DNA of 64,000 nt from positions 238,154 to 302,153 of the forward strand of contig BLSF01000045.1 in the NCBI GenBank assembly GCA_012862575.1, given 5' to 3'. The stretch is from Parietichytrium sp. I65-24A. Lineage: Eukaryota > Sar > Bigyra > Thraustochytrida > Thraustochytriidae. The translations under genes and the position numbers were made by a program. The notes beneath the pieces are model-generated. The model saw only the letters and a program-made list of their open reading frames with translations. It made no database searches and was not told the DNA's origin. Shown in pieces: positions 51,750 through 62,100 of this stretch (the stretch's first letter is position 1; every line of letters begins with the position of its first letter).

Positions 51750-54700
51750 GGCGTGCACCTTGGGTTCCGGTTGCGGAGACTGTTCCCGGTCTCAAGTCCA
51801 ATCTGCTCGAGCTGCGCGGGTATGCAGCTTTGTCGGAATGCGGTTTGGTGAGGTTGTGGTCGGGTATGAGCGTGGATTGGACGCAATCGTCGTCCGATGT
51901 GTTTAATGCGATTTGGCTGCGCAGATAAAATAAGATAAGATAAAATGAAATGTGGCCGAATGCAATTCGATTCAATGCGATCGCGATCTGTGAGATCCGT
52001 GGGATCCGTGGGAGAGGCTTGTGATGTCCAATTGAGAGGGCTAGTTTCTTCCTCTCACCCTCTCACACTCTCACCCTCTCCCTCACACGGGCGACCGATA
52101 CAAAACTCAGGCTCAGCTTATGCGCGCGGCAACGGCTCCTGTTCTGGTACTAGTACCACACTCGCCTCGTGCCGTCTTGTCCCGTTGACTGACACGCAAC
52201 TGTTCACCGCTCCGATCACTAACAGACTCTGCAAATGCGTCGGCCCGAGAGCAGCCACATGCCGCCCCGGGGAGGAGGAAGGAGGAAGGAAGAAGGAGGA
52301 AGAAGGAGGGAGGGATGGTACAAGGACGCTACGCGATGGCGTACGCCAAGGTGTACGCGCGGACTCTTTCGGGTGGAAGTGACGTGCTCGAGAGTTGTCC
52401 GGTGGGAGGCTATGTAAGTGCTAGGTTACCTACCGGTACAGTTTTCCGGCTCAGAGATACTGGGCCATAAGCTTACGTGTGCAGCTCTCTCGATCGTTTT
52501 GATTGTGAATGAATTGTTTCGACAGGCCGCGAAGGATGTGGAGCCCAGGTTTGGAAGTAAAGCAGGAGGAGTTTAGGATTGGGAGCGAGAGAGAAAGTCG
52601 ATTAGCGAGGCGATCCGACTTGCAATGCTGCAATTATATGAGTGTGATACCGCAGTTCCCACCGGAAGCGACCCAGTACTAGTACTTGTGATTCACTCTC
52701 ACTCAGTGTTTCGGGTTGTCGTCATGATAGATATGTAAAGGACCTGCATATTGCAGGTAAATCTTATTCATCTCGAATGATTTGGTAGTTTTTTTGCCCA
52801 AATTGGTCCAAATTGTTGCAAACCCTTCCACTTTAGTATTTCAGGCTGTCATTCTAATAATTACACAAAAGACCTGTATTGTGCAGGTAAATCTTATTCA
52901 TCTCGAATGATTTGGTAGCTTTTTTGCCCAAATAGTCGCAACAGCAAGAACCTTTACTATTTCGGGCTGTCATTCTGATAAGTACACAAAAGACCTGTAT
53001 TGTGCAGGTAAATCTTATTCATCTCGAATGATTTGGTAGCTTTTTTGCCCAAATAGTTGCAACAGCAAGAACCTTTACTATTTCGGGCTGTCATTCTGAT
53101 AAGTACACAAAAGACCTGTATTGTGCAGGTAAATCTTATTCATCTCGAATGATTTGGTAGCTTTTTTGCCCAAATAGTTGCAACAGCAAGAACCTTTACT
53201 ATTTCGGGCTGTCATCCTGATAAGTACACAAAAGACCTGTATTGTGCAGGTAAATCTTATTCATCTCGAATGATTTGGTAGCTTTTTTGCCCAAATAGTT
53301 GCAACAGCAAGAACCTTTACTATTTCGGGCTGTCATTCTGATAAGTACACAAAAGACCTGTATTGTGCAGGTAAATCTTATTCATCTCGAATGATTTGGT
53401 AGCTTTTTTGCCCAAATAGTTGCAACAGCAAGAACCTTTACTATTTCGGGCTGTCATCCTGATAAGTACACAAAAGACCTGTATTGTGCAGGTAAATCTT
53501 ATTCATCTCGAATGATTGGTAGCTTTTTTGCCCAAATAGTTGCAACAGCAAGAACCTTTACTATTTCGGGCTATCATTCTGATAAGTACACAAAAGACCT
53601 GTATTGTGCAGGTAAATCTTATTCATCTCGAATGATTTGGCACTATTTTGGACCAAATAGTTGCAACTCTTCTTCCTTCCACTTTAGTTGTTGGCTAACA
53701 GTGGTGGAGTATTTCTGGAGGGACCCATGGATTTTGCTTCATTCCGGGACCTACCGGTGAGCAGTTAGTTGGCTCAGAGGCTCACTCACACTTTCAGTCT
53801 CAGTGTGTGGCGAAATGGCGTGTGCATGATGACGGAACACGCCTTCGAAAGGACAGAGCCGCAGGAGAGCTGCTGCCAGGAATGGACTTCCTGTTAAAAT
53901 AAGACTTGGAGCCGGGCGGCACTCGTTTCAGAAACGTTCGGCTGCGAAGGACCTGGACCTTGGAGAAAGAGAGAGTCTCGCGACTGTTCATGGAACAGAC
54001 AGTCGCTGTCAATCAAAGCATTCAGCTGACCGCCTTGCACAGGAAAAACGGCCTCGCGTGGCATTTAGAGCTTGGAATCTGAAATTCAGAATGTCTCATC
54101 AAGAGCTTGTGGTGCCCGTGCCAACGCCTCTGAAAACATCGACGATCATGAGCCTTCCTGATATCCCTCGGTTGATTGGTTTCAATGCGAAGACCACCCA
54201 CGTTCCAAGCACGTTGCGTCCAGAGAAACTCTACCCTTTCGTCACTATCGAACCTAGCGCATCGTGACGATTATGAGCAATTTGAAGCAGCAATCGCGTC
54301 TCCGGCTACTGTTTCTGTATTTCCTGGACCGCAACTAGGTATCGAAACAGAAGAGGAAACGAGTCAACGCAGCTCCTTAAGATACGCTTGAAGAAATCGA
54401 TAAAGGAAACGCGCGCTCGTGCAATTTTTCGCAAGGCCCAACCCCAGCATGTGACGTGCTTGGTTCCCTCCACAATGATTTCGATAAACTCTTTGTTGTT
54501 TCGACAAAATACGATGGTCAAAATACCAGACCATCGTCACTCCTAGGCAGGCATAGGAGATTCCAAAGCCAGCAACCATTATGTAATTCATACCAATCAA
54601 TACCACTCCTAAGCAAACCCTACGGCGATGCTTCTAATCACCAGAATAGGCGTACTCTCAGCAAATACAATAATACCCGCTACCGGTACTGTACTCGAGG

Positions 54701-55026
54701 GAGCGAGTGGCTGGCTGTGAGGGCTGAACAACAACAGTAAGTCACCAAGTCCTCGGGCACAGTCACTGTTGCGCATCTGAGAGTCGGACAGCGAGTACCC
54801 TAGTACCGCAAGAACAGCGAGTGAGTAAACATCGCAGTGAGTGCGTGCGTGCGTGCGTGCATCGAAGACTGTCTTTTTATTATATTTGGCAGCCTCACAG
54901 TCAGCCAAGTTTTCACTGTGTCGGCAGTCCCCAAACGCAGAAACGCAGAAACGCAGGGAGAGGTCGCTTCGCAGAGAGCAGCGGAGGGTCGAGCTGTGTT
55001 GTTGGCGCCCGAGGGAGTAAGAGACG
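51750..55026. other. 3.3-kb intergenic region with satellite
   Basis: Promoter side of the giant coiled-coil gene, then AG-rich low-complexity sequence (about 52260-52310), the 121-bp tandem array (about 52,707-53,690) and a stretch to 55026 with no supported gene. In the last part, a 58-codon frame from 54091 (+) and a minus-strand segment near 54300-54680 with hydrophobic, helix-like frames may be decayed or split coding sequence. Confidence 0.5.
52707..53690. repeat. 121-bp tandem repeat, eight copies
   Basis: Eight head-to-tail copies, marked by a GACCTG at 52741, 52871, 52992, 53113, 53234, 53355, 53476 and 53596. Spacing is 130, then 121 five times, then 120. Inner copies differ by only a few bases; the outer two are divergent and share a CCTTCCACTTTAG variant. 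Each unit has an inverted repeat at its centre: ACCTGCA-TAT-TGCAGGT in the first copy and ACCTGTA-TTG-TGCAGGT in the rest. No coding potential, no known mobile element features and no target-site duplication were noticed. The pattern suggests unequal exchange amplifying inner copies. Confidence 0.95.
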
Positions 55027-56133
55027 ATGTCGGATTCCAGCAGCAAAGTGGAGCGAATGCAGGCTCTGGTGGAGCAGGTGAGGAAACTGCAAACAGTGGC
55101 GAGCGGGTTGGGCAACTCCAACTCCGATGATGCAGGTGCAGGTGCAGGTGCAGTGAGCGATGATAATGGGTCGGGGGGTGACTACTCGAGCTTTCAGAAG
55201 CTGCTGGAGGATTCGGCAAAGGTTGTGGAAAATGAGGTGAATAAACTGGTCCTCGGATGGCCGAGTATGAGCACTGCAGCGCAAGTGGACTCGCTGCTGG
55301 AGAGCTTTCTGAAGAGGCTAGAGACCTTGGTGACTAGCGCTTATTTGGTGGTCTCCAACCCCGCAAAGTGCTGCGCGGCCGCCAAAAGTGAGTCGTCTAC
55401 GGCGGTGAGCAATTTAGTTGCTTCAGTCTTGAATGTGCTAGACTTTCTTGCCAGCGATCCCAGTGTCACAAAGATTCAAGAGCAAGGCGCTCCGCTCGCA
55501 GGGGCTGTGTGGGAGGCGTGCAAAGCGATCCGACTTGTGCCCAAATCAAATGCTGCGGCGGCCAAAAGGGTTTTGCTTCGCCACACATTGACCGTCAAAG
55601 ACATCCACTCCGAGTTTAGCAAAATCGCTTCTCAGGAAGCCTCTCCCAGTACAGATAATGACATAGTTGACGAGGGAAACACTACAATCGATATCGCCGC
55701 AGACGAGCCTGAGGTTGGGAGCGATGCGTGGTACGAGATGATGGACGAATTGCAGGATGATGACTCTGTGGACGAGGAGGATCAACTGCGTTTGGACGCG
55801 ATTTTACAATTCATCGCCCAGGTCGGCCGCATCTTCCAGTTGGTGACCCTTACCACCGGGGCCAGTAACGAGTGGGACAACGCAAGCGACTACGTCCGGT
55901 GGTTGAATGAGGTCACTTCTCAGAGTGATCTCGCCTTGGCAAGAACCAATGCACTTGGAGAGCAGCTCTATCCACCGCACGACCCCAACAGGGTTCTCGC
56001 TGCAATTGAGGCTCTGAAAGGGGAAGTGGCCGCACTTTCCGAAAAGCTTCTTGCAGGTAAGGAAGCAATTTCAGACGTCACGGCTGGACGAATCTCTGAA
56101 CTGGCTGCAGCTGTGGAGCTCTTTCAGATGTAA
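55027..56133 (+). CDS. Cyclin-D1-binding protein 1-like (GCIP family)
   Basis: 368 residues from a true ATG, single exon. It aligns in pattern with human CCNDBP1/GCIP, a helical protein that binds cyclin D1 and bHLH factors and restrains cell-cycle progress. Matching stretches are VWEACKAIRLVPKSNAAAAK followed by HTLTVKDIHSEF (human VWVACQQMPQIPRDNKAAA and VKDAHEEM), then a SDLALARTNALGEQLYPP block (human VDDLALSIYPP) and a final ALKGEVAALSEKLL helix. An acidic loop (about residues 220-260) separates the two halves, as in the human protein. An Ala/Gly stretch near residue 35 is encoded by a GGTGCA repeat. No membrane or signal sequence. The family assignment rests on spaced motifs and overall helical layout, so is likely but not certain. 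Confidence 0.78.
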   Translation: MSDSSSKVERMQALVEQVRKLQTVASGLGNSNSDDAGAGAGAVSDDNGSGGDYSSFQKLLEDSAKVVENEVNKLVLGWPSMSTAAQVDSLLESFLKRLETLVTSAYLVVSNPAKCCAAAKSESSTAVSNLVASVLNVLDFLASDPSVTKIQEQGAPLAGAVWEACKAIRLVPKSNAAAAKRVLLRHTLTVKDIHSEFSKIASQEASPSTDNDIVDEGNTTIDIAADEPEVGSDAWYEMMDELQDDDSVDEEDQLRLDAILQFIAQVGRIFQLVTLTTGASNEWDNASDYVRWLNEVTSQSDLALARTNALGEQLYPPHDPNRVLAAIEALKGEVAALSEKLLAGKEAISDVTAGRISELAAAVELFQM

Positions 56134-56287
56134 AGCATATATGTACACTCGCGAGGCGATTTTCTTTACTCGTTTCGGGACGCCGGGAAAAACATAAAGT
56201 CAGGTTAATGGTTGCAAGTGCATTCGCCACCGATGGATGGCCGGTTTTTCGATTGTGTTTTATTTTAAAGGAACATTTGGTGTGGTG

Positions 56288-57691
56288 TTAGTGTGTCGAC
56301 TTGTTTGGAAACATGAAAGAGGTGGAACTCAAGGTGTCTGGCAAACTCATCACGGCAGCTTGATCCAGCTGAGCTTGTGCTTGCTGTAGCCTGGCCGGCC
56401 TGGAACTTGTGAAAAGTGACTTTGTTGGTGAGAATCGGACTTTGGCGGAAGCTGCCAAAGGCGAACTGCGTACAACTGGGGAAGCTAGACCTTGCGCTCC
56501 GGTCTGCTCTGCTGTGGACACTCGAACTGCGACAGGCTTTGAGTTACGAGTGATAGAATGGTCGTCGTGCTGAAGGGGCAATGACGCAGATGGGAGTAGC
56601 GGGGCGGACTTTGTGTTGTCTGAGGATCTTAGTGCGGAGCGATTTGACAAAGGAATAGTGCCATACGCAGATTTGAACTCGGACGAATGGACATGGCTCG
56701 TGCTTGGCCGCGCGGAGCCCACCGGCAATGCTGCAGCCGATGCTGCGTGAGGAGCACTCCCGCTGCCAAGCGACCTTCTTTCCCGGCGATCCTTTTTGCA
56801 TGTCCGGCCCGTAATATCACCACCATCTAGCGCTCGGTATCGCGGGTTGAGAGGATTGGAGGGCTCTCTTTTGGATTGAATGCCACGGTGTAATGTATCT
56901 GCAGTCGCGCCCTCAATGTCTCCAGGTATGTATGTCTCTCTGGCCCTACAAGCATTGATGGCTGTGACAGAGTCTGCTTGCGCACCGACGATATCTTGTG
57001 TCATGAGGGAATAATCTACCCGCCGAGACCGCTTGCCAGGTTCCGCAGTGAATGCGCGCGGCTTGGCGAGAAAGTCGTCGTGGATCTTCATTTCGTTAAT
57101 GACATAGCTGGGATTCTGAGGGTCGCTGTGGCGGTTGGAATATTTCTTGGACCTTACAATGTCTGCCACGTCGAGAGCATCCGTGAATCTCCCCTCAGCG
57201 CGATTTCGCGAGAATGTTCTTGGCCTTGGTTTCGTGCCGTCAATGTCGGTGGTGTCCAGCTGGTCGCAGACTTCCGCTCTGTGTTTCCGGAGCACGACTT
57301 CCGCGCCTTCAATGTCACTCACATCGAGGGTGTCTCGCTTGAACTTGACTTCCTCAGGTTGCACATGCACATAGCTGGGCAGCTCATATTTTGGATTGAG
57401 AGGGTCCACAACCCGCTGTGTCCGGAAGACTTTGATTTTCGGCTGTGCGCTATCGATATCGAGCGTTGTCATACCGTCAGGTTTGTTGTTCCAGTGCCAG
57501 TTTCTCCTGTGACGCGGTTGCGCGCCATCGATGTCATGCGTCAAGTAGAGATTGGGCCTGTTCCTCGTCTTGTTCCACCGCTGCGCTGGTCTTGCACCTT
57601 CAATGTCTTCGAGATAGTTTGTTCGTCGATAGGACGGCTCCTCGTTCACCTCCTGTGTTTCCAGGCGCTGCGTTTCCATTACTTGAGCCAT
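56288..57691 (-). CDS. DI-[ED]-G-A repeat protein, 467 aa
   Basis: Starts at a true ATG. The first 300 residues hold about nine spaced copies of a short motif: DIEGARP, DIDGAQP, DIDSAQP, DIEGAEV, DIDGTKP, DIVRSKK, DIVGAQA, DIEGATA and DITGRTC. They are separated by 20-45 basic residues. Two copies of a DPLNPKY/NPLNPRY motif and one DPQNPSY are interleaved. The C-terminal third is Ser/Ala-rich and disordered. Evenly spaced short motifs with basic spacers suggest a filament- or microtubule-binding protein. I recall similar D-I-x-G-A-x-P motifs in flagellar proteins of ciliated protists, but that is memory, not a search. No signal or membrane segment. Convergent with the cyclin-D1-binding-like gene (154 bp between stops). 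Confidence 0.85.
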   Translation of the reverse strand: MAQVMETQRLETQEVNEEPSYRRTNYLEDIEGARPAQRWNKTRNRPNLYLTHDIDGAQPRHRRNWHWNNKPDGMTTLDIDSAQPKIKVFRTQRVVDPLNPKYELPSYVHVQPEEVKFKRDTLDVSDIEGAEVVLRKHRAEVCDQLDTTDIDGTKPRPRTFSRNRAEGRFTDALDVADIVRSKKYSNRHSDPQNPSYVINEMKIHDDFLAKPRAFTAEPGKRSRRVDYSLMTQDIVGAQADSVTAINACRARETYIPGDIEGATADTLHRGIQSKREPSNPLNPRYRALDGGDITGRTCKKDRRERRSLGSGSAPHAASAAALPVGSARPSTSHVHSSEFKSAYGTIPLSNRSALRSSDNTKSAPLLPSASLPLQHDDHSITRNSKPVAVRVSTAEQTGAQGLASPVVRSSPLAASAKVRFSPTKSLFTSSRPARLQQAQAQLDQAAVMSLPDTLSSTSFMFPNKSTH

Positions 57692-59136
57692 CGTCCCTTG
57701 CGATGCGCGAGTCTGCGACCTTTCGTCTGGTCCTTCCGATCGAAACGCGCTACCGCCGCGCGTCTTATCACTGACTCGCTGCTTTGCTCCGAGTTCACCT
57801 TGCCAGATACCACCCAGGCTTTCGCGCCGTGAAATAGTGAAATAGGCGGATTTTGGTACGCTGCCGGATAGCCACTAGCTCTCTCTTATAATAAAAAGAA
57901 AAGCCTCTGCTATTGTTCTCCTACGACAACGACAGGCAGTGTTCACTGAAGAAAACAAATACATTGTCTCAGGTTGCGCGAAAAGCTTCGCGCTGCCTTT
58001 TATCGTGCATAATCAATGGCTGGCTAGCTGCAACTTGTGAAGTAGAAAGGGGACTCCAAATCGGAACGATTATCACGTGTCACATTCCTCTCTTGTTGCA
58101 AGCTGGCAGGCGCTTTGGCAGAGCTGTCGTCACCCATTCCTCCTTTTTCAAAACCTGATTGACTGTGTAAACAGTGTATTTGCGATCAATGAGCCATTCG
58201 GCTTTAAAATCTTTCTCAAGACGGAAAGACATTCCCATTCCGACTTCGCAAAATCAATTGATGGCACACCACGTGCCGCAAAAATACATGCACACTTATG
58301 TGTAATTCCAAACAATTCGCGAGCTTACCCCTCCCTACTGCAAGCCATAGCAGTCAATTCCACTTCCTAACGACATTCCTAACAATATCACTAATCGCTC
58401 CGCGGTGCGAACGGATCATCTTGAAACCCAAGACTCGGGAAACCTGTCGCCCGAAATTCGTCCCTCTTGTGGGCCACATCTCCCAACACTATAGTATCCG
58501 ATATGTCCATCGCTAATACCGGGGCAAACGTTGAGCGCAGGGATTGGACTAGCGCCTCTTACCAGAGACTAGTGCACTCACCTCTCACTCCCCACGAAGA
58601 GCCCGTAGGGACCATCAAGAGACGCTAACAACCCTACCGATCCCGCACTAGGCGCCAAGGTAGAGTCCGGGCACTCCTAGCGCAGCCTAATACGAGCATC
58701 TACGAGCACAGCGGTCCGCAGTTCTAGCAGTTCTAGTCCTCACAGTTGTGTTGGAACTGATAGAACTGATAGAACTGAGCCAACTGTGCAAGTGGCACGG
58801 GTACTCACAGACCGGCAGCGTACTCAGCGTACTCAACATACTAAGCGTACTCGTAACTGGTGGACTACGAAGGCAGCGAACGCAGCGAAACGTTCCCGCG
58901 TCAACGCAAGCGCGTGAGGGTCGATCGAGAGAACGCAGTTGAGACTTGGTTGAAACGCGGTTGAAACGCGGGCACGACCGCGTGTTTTGCGGTGGTCAGC
59001 GACCGAGTTCAGTTCAGTTCAGTTCAGTTCGGTTCGGTTCGGTTGGTCTTGTTGCCGCTGGTTCCGGTAATTAGATTCGTAGGTTTGGCGGATTGCGCAC
59101 GTCCACGGGGACGGGGACTGAGAGCTGCCTCGCAAG
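57692..59136. other. Divergent promoter region
   Basis: Between the DI-x-GA gene (-) and the LamG/TIG gene (+). It contains an AGTTC/GGTTC pentamer run at about 59005-59045 just before the LamG/TIG start, and short CTGATAGAA and GTACTCA repeats near 58755-58855. No gene seen. Confidence 0.55.
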
Positions 59137-62100
59137 ATGCGGTCGTTTGCTTTGCGGTGGTTCGCTGGCGCGCTAGCCCTTTGCCAGGGCGGAGCTAGCA
59201 CTTCAGAGTCTTTGCGGATGCTCTCGCACGTCAAGTCAGGCGCCGCGGACAAGAGCCTGGTGGTTCAAGATGACACAGCGCTGGACGCGGACTGGTGCCA
59301 GCTGAATGCTTTCACAGTCGGTGCATGGGTGTCCATTGATTCGCGGACCGCGCCCGGCGTACTTTCCCGGGTGCTTGTATTAGCGTCCGCCGACTTTTCT
59401 GGGCAGGAAGGAACAGCTATTTATCTTGCGCGACAAAGAGATGGGTCCGCGAGCTGGCATGCCATGATCAATGGCCAGGAACTGGCCAGCAACGCGCCTC
59501 CGGCGCTCCCAGGAGTGTTCACTATGGTCGCTCTAAGCGGAGAGCGAACCGGAAATATTACCCTTTACGTTGATGGGGAGTCTGTCTTCTCGACATCAGC
59601 AGCTGAAGTAAACCCGACTGGGGAGTGGTGCCACAGAGACTCGGAAAAGGCTGGCAGAAGGATGGAGGTGCTGGGGGCGTCTCCTCTCGCACAGTCACGT
59701 GAGGCTTTTCTTCTGGGCCAGTCAATACGAAAAACTGAAGCCGCTCTATTAGCAGCGCAGGGCGCTCTCTTACAAGAGGCCACTGATAGTATTCCGCTCG
59801 GGCCGGGGAGCGCCGGTTACGCAGCGAGATTTTCAGGGAAGAACTTGGTAGTATTTAAGGCCGATTCCTCGGCACAACTTGCAGCGAGCGGTCAAGGGCT
59901 CCGTGCCGCATCCGTTTGTGCCTGGGTAAAGCTAGAAGGAGCGACTGCTTTTACAAATGGCCAAACGTCGTCAGGCGATTATCACACGGCTGAAAAGGCA
60001 GTAATAGCCTCATTGTTGATCGGAAACGGGGCGTTTCGATTGGCTGCCTCGCATGAGACCAATAAAAATTCTAGTGACATCCGGGTGGAACTAGTCGCCG
60101 AGAACGGCAAAAAGTTCGCGTGGAACACATATGAAAGCCTTCCTCTTGGAGACTGGGCGCACGTGTGTGTAGTCTGGCAGGACAACCTCATTACTCTGTA
60201 TGTGGACGGTGCAGCCACCGCAGACACGAAAGTACCCTTTCTTCCAGTTCTGCAAGGGTTTGGTAATGGTCAAGCCGAGCTCACCCTTGGCGGGCTTTCA
60301 TCGGAGGGTGAATTGGAGAATATTATGTGGCCCTTTAGGGGCCAGCTGGACGCTGTACAGGTGTGGGACGTTGCAATGACTGCCGAGCAAGTTACTTACG
60401 TAGCTTCTCACTCTAGCACTGGGTTGGAGACTGGACTTCAGATTCACCTGACTTTCGACGCCTGGAACGGAGCCACTAGAACCCGCAACTCTGTGGTTGG
60501 TCAGGATGCCTGGGCGTCTCACTTTTACGGCTCTGATGCGAGTGGCTTAAGCGAGATGATTGTGCCCTCTACAGTGCCGAGGTACGATGACAGAATCGTC
60601 ACCTTGGAAAATGAACCCGTGCTCTTCATGCTAAACGCAACGGACTTGCGACGAAGAGCTTTCAGGCTGGAGATCTTATCGATTTGCCCAGACTCAGCTG
60701 GTACTTTGTACACCGGTTTGTTTTCGCGCAAGGTCACCAACGCAGACCTACCATTGCAAATCGAGCAGAATGACCTCCTGACCTTTAACCCAAATACCGC
60801 CGTTTCCGGGGATCCCATTTGTTCAATTGGTTACAGAGTGTTGCTTGACTCTGTGCAGGGAGCGAGCGCCGAGGATCGCGCCCAAATGGCGAGAGTCATC
60901 CAGGCTACGGTTGTCGTAACGCCGGTAAATAACCCGCCTGGATTGGAAGCTTTGGCAGAAGGCAACATCGCAATTTCCCTAATGGACTACCAGATCTCCG
61001 ACATAGACTCCTGGGAAAGTGAAACCGGGCATGCGCTCACAGCTACCATCCGCGTGGACGACGCCAAGTACACACCATTTGTGTCTATTGCGTCCAAGGA
61101 TGGCGTGTCTCTCAGCACCCCTGTTGGAGCGGCCACAGTTTCACGGAGTAGAACCCCCCTCTCGGTGTCTGGGGTTGAGAGCAGTTTAAACCATGCACTC
61201 TCAACCTTCACCCTTCATCAGCCACTCTCTTTCGGTAGGGAAGATGAGGTGTCGATCGTAGTCAACGACAACGGGAACTCAGGCAAAGGTGGGGCTCTTT
61301 CCGTGGAGCACTCCGTGAAAGTGGCAGCCAGGGTAGCCGCTGTTCCGCTGATTTTGCGTACTTCCGTCAGAGAAATTAATCACGAAGGCGGACTTAGTAT
61401 CACCTTGTATGGCTTGAACTTTCTAGATTCAGCAGAATGCCTTTTCAAGTCGATTGATGGTGTTGTGCTGGGCAAGGCAAACGCGACATTTGGCAACATT
61501 GTACAAAGCCGCTCGGAGCGAGCTGAATGCTTAACTCCGACATTGGATGGTGCAACGGTGCTCGCTCGCGATGTCGTGTCCGTGTCTATCTTAAACGGAG
61601 ATCTGTTTGAAAGTAATGCCGTGCCGCTAAAGCTTCGACAGCCTTTTCTTCTTCGTGATATAGTGCCAGCAGGGGGTTCGGTTCTAGGTGGAACAAAAGT
61701 AGTGATTAGCGTGTCCTGCTGCGAGTCTTGTGACGAGTGCTCCCCGATTTTCACGCAAGAGGATGTGGTGCTATGTTATTTCGGACCGGGGTCTGATGTA
61801 TTCTCACGCGGCGATGTACTCGGCGCAGACTCAGTGGCGTGCCGCATGCCTCTCCTCGACGTTGGGCAGTCCCAAAGCGGTTCCGAACTGCAGGTCTCCA
61901 TTCGGAGAAATGGTGTTCGCAGTGACCCTGGCTATCTTTCATATGCAATACTTCCAGATGCCAGGATACATACCGTGCTTCCTAAGGCTATTTCAGAGCT
62001 CGGAGGTGCTTACGTCGATCTCTACGGAAGTGGATTCATTGATTCTCCGGAAGCAGTATGTGCATTTTACATGCTACAATCCAGCCCATATCTCGTGCGG

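Noticed and set aside
51945-52382. A 145-codon plus-strand frame upstream of the giant coiled-coil gene
   Set aside because: Composed of CT- and AG-rich low-complexity sequence and matches nothing.
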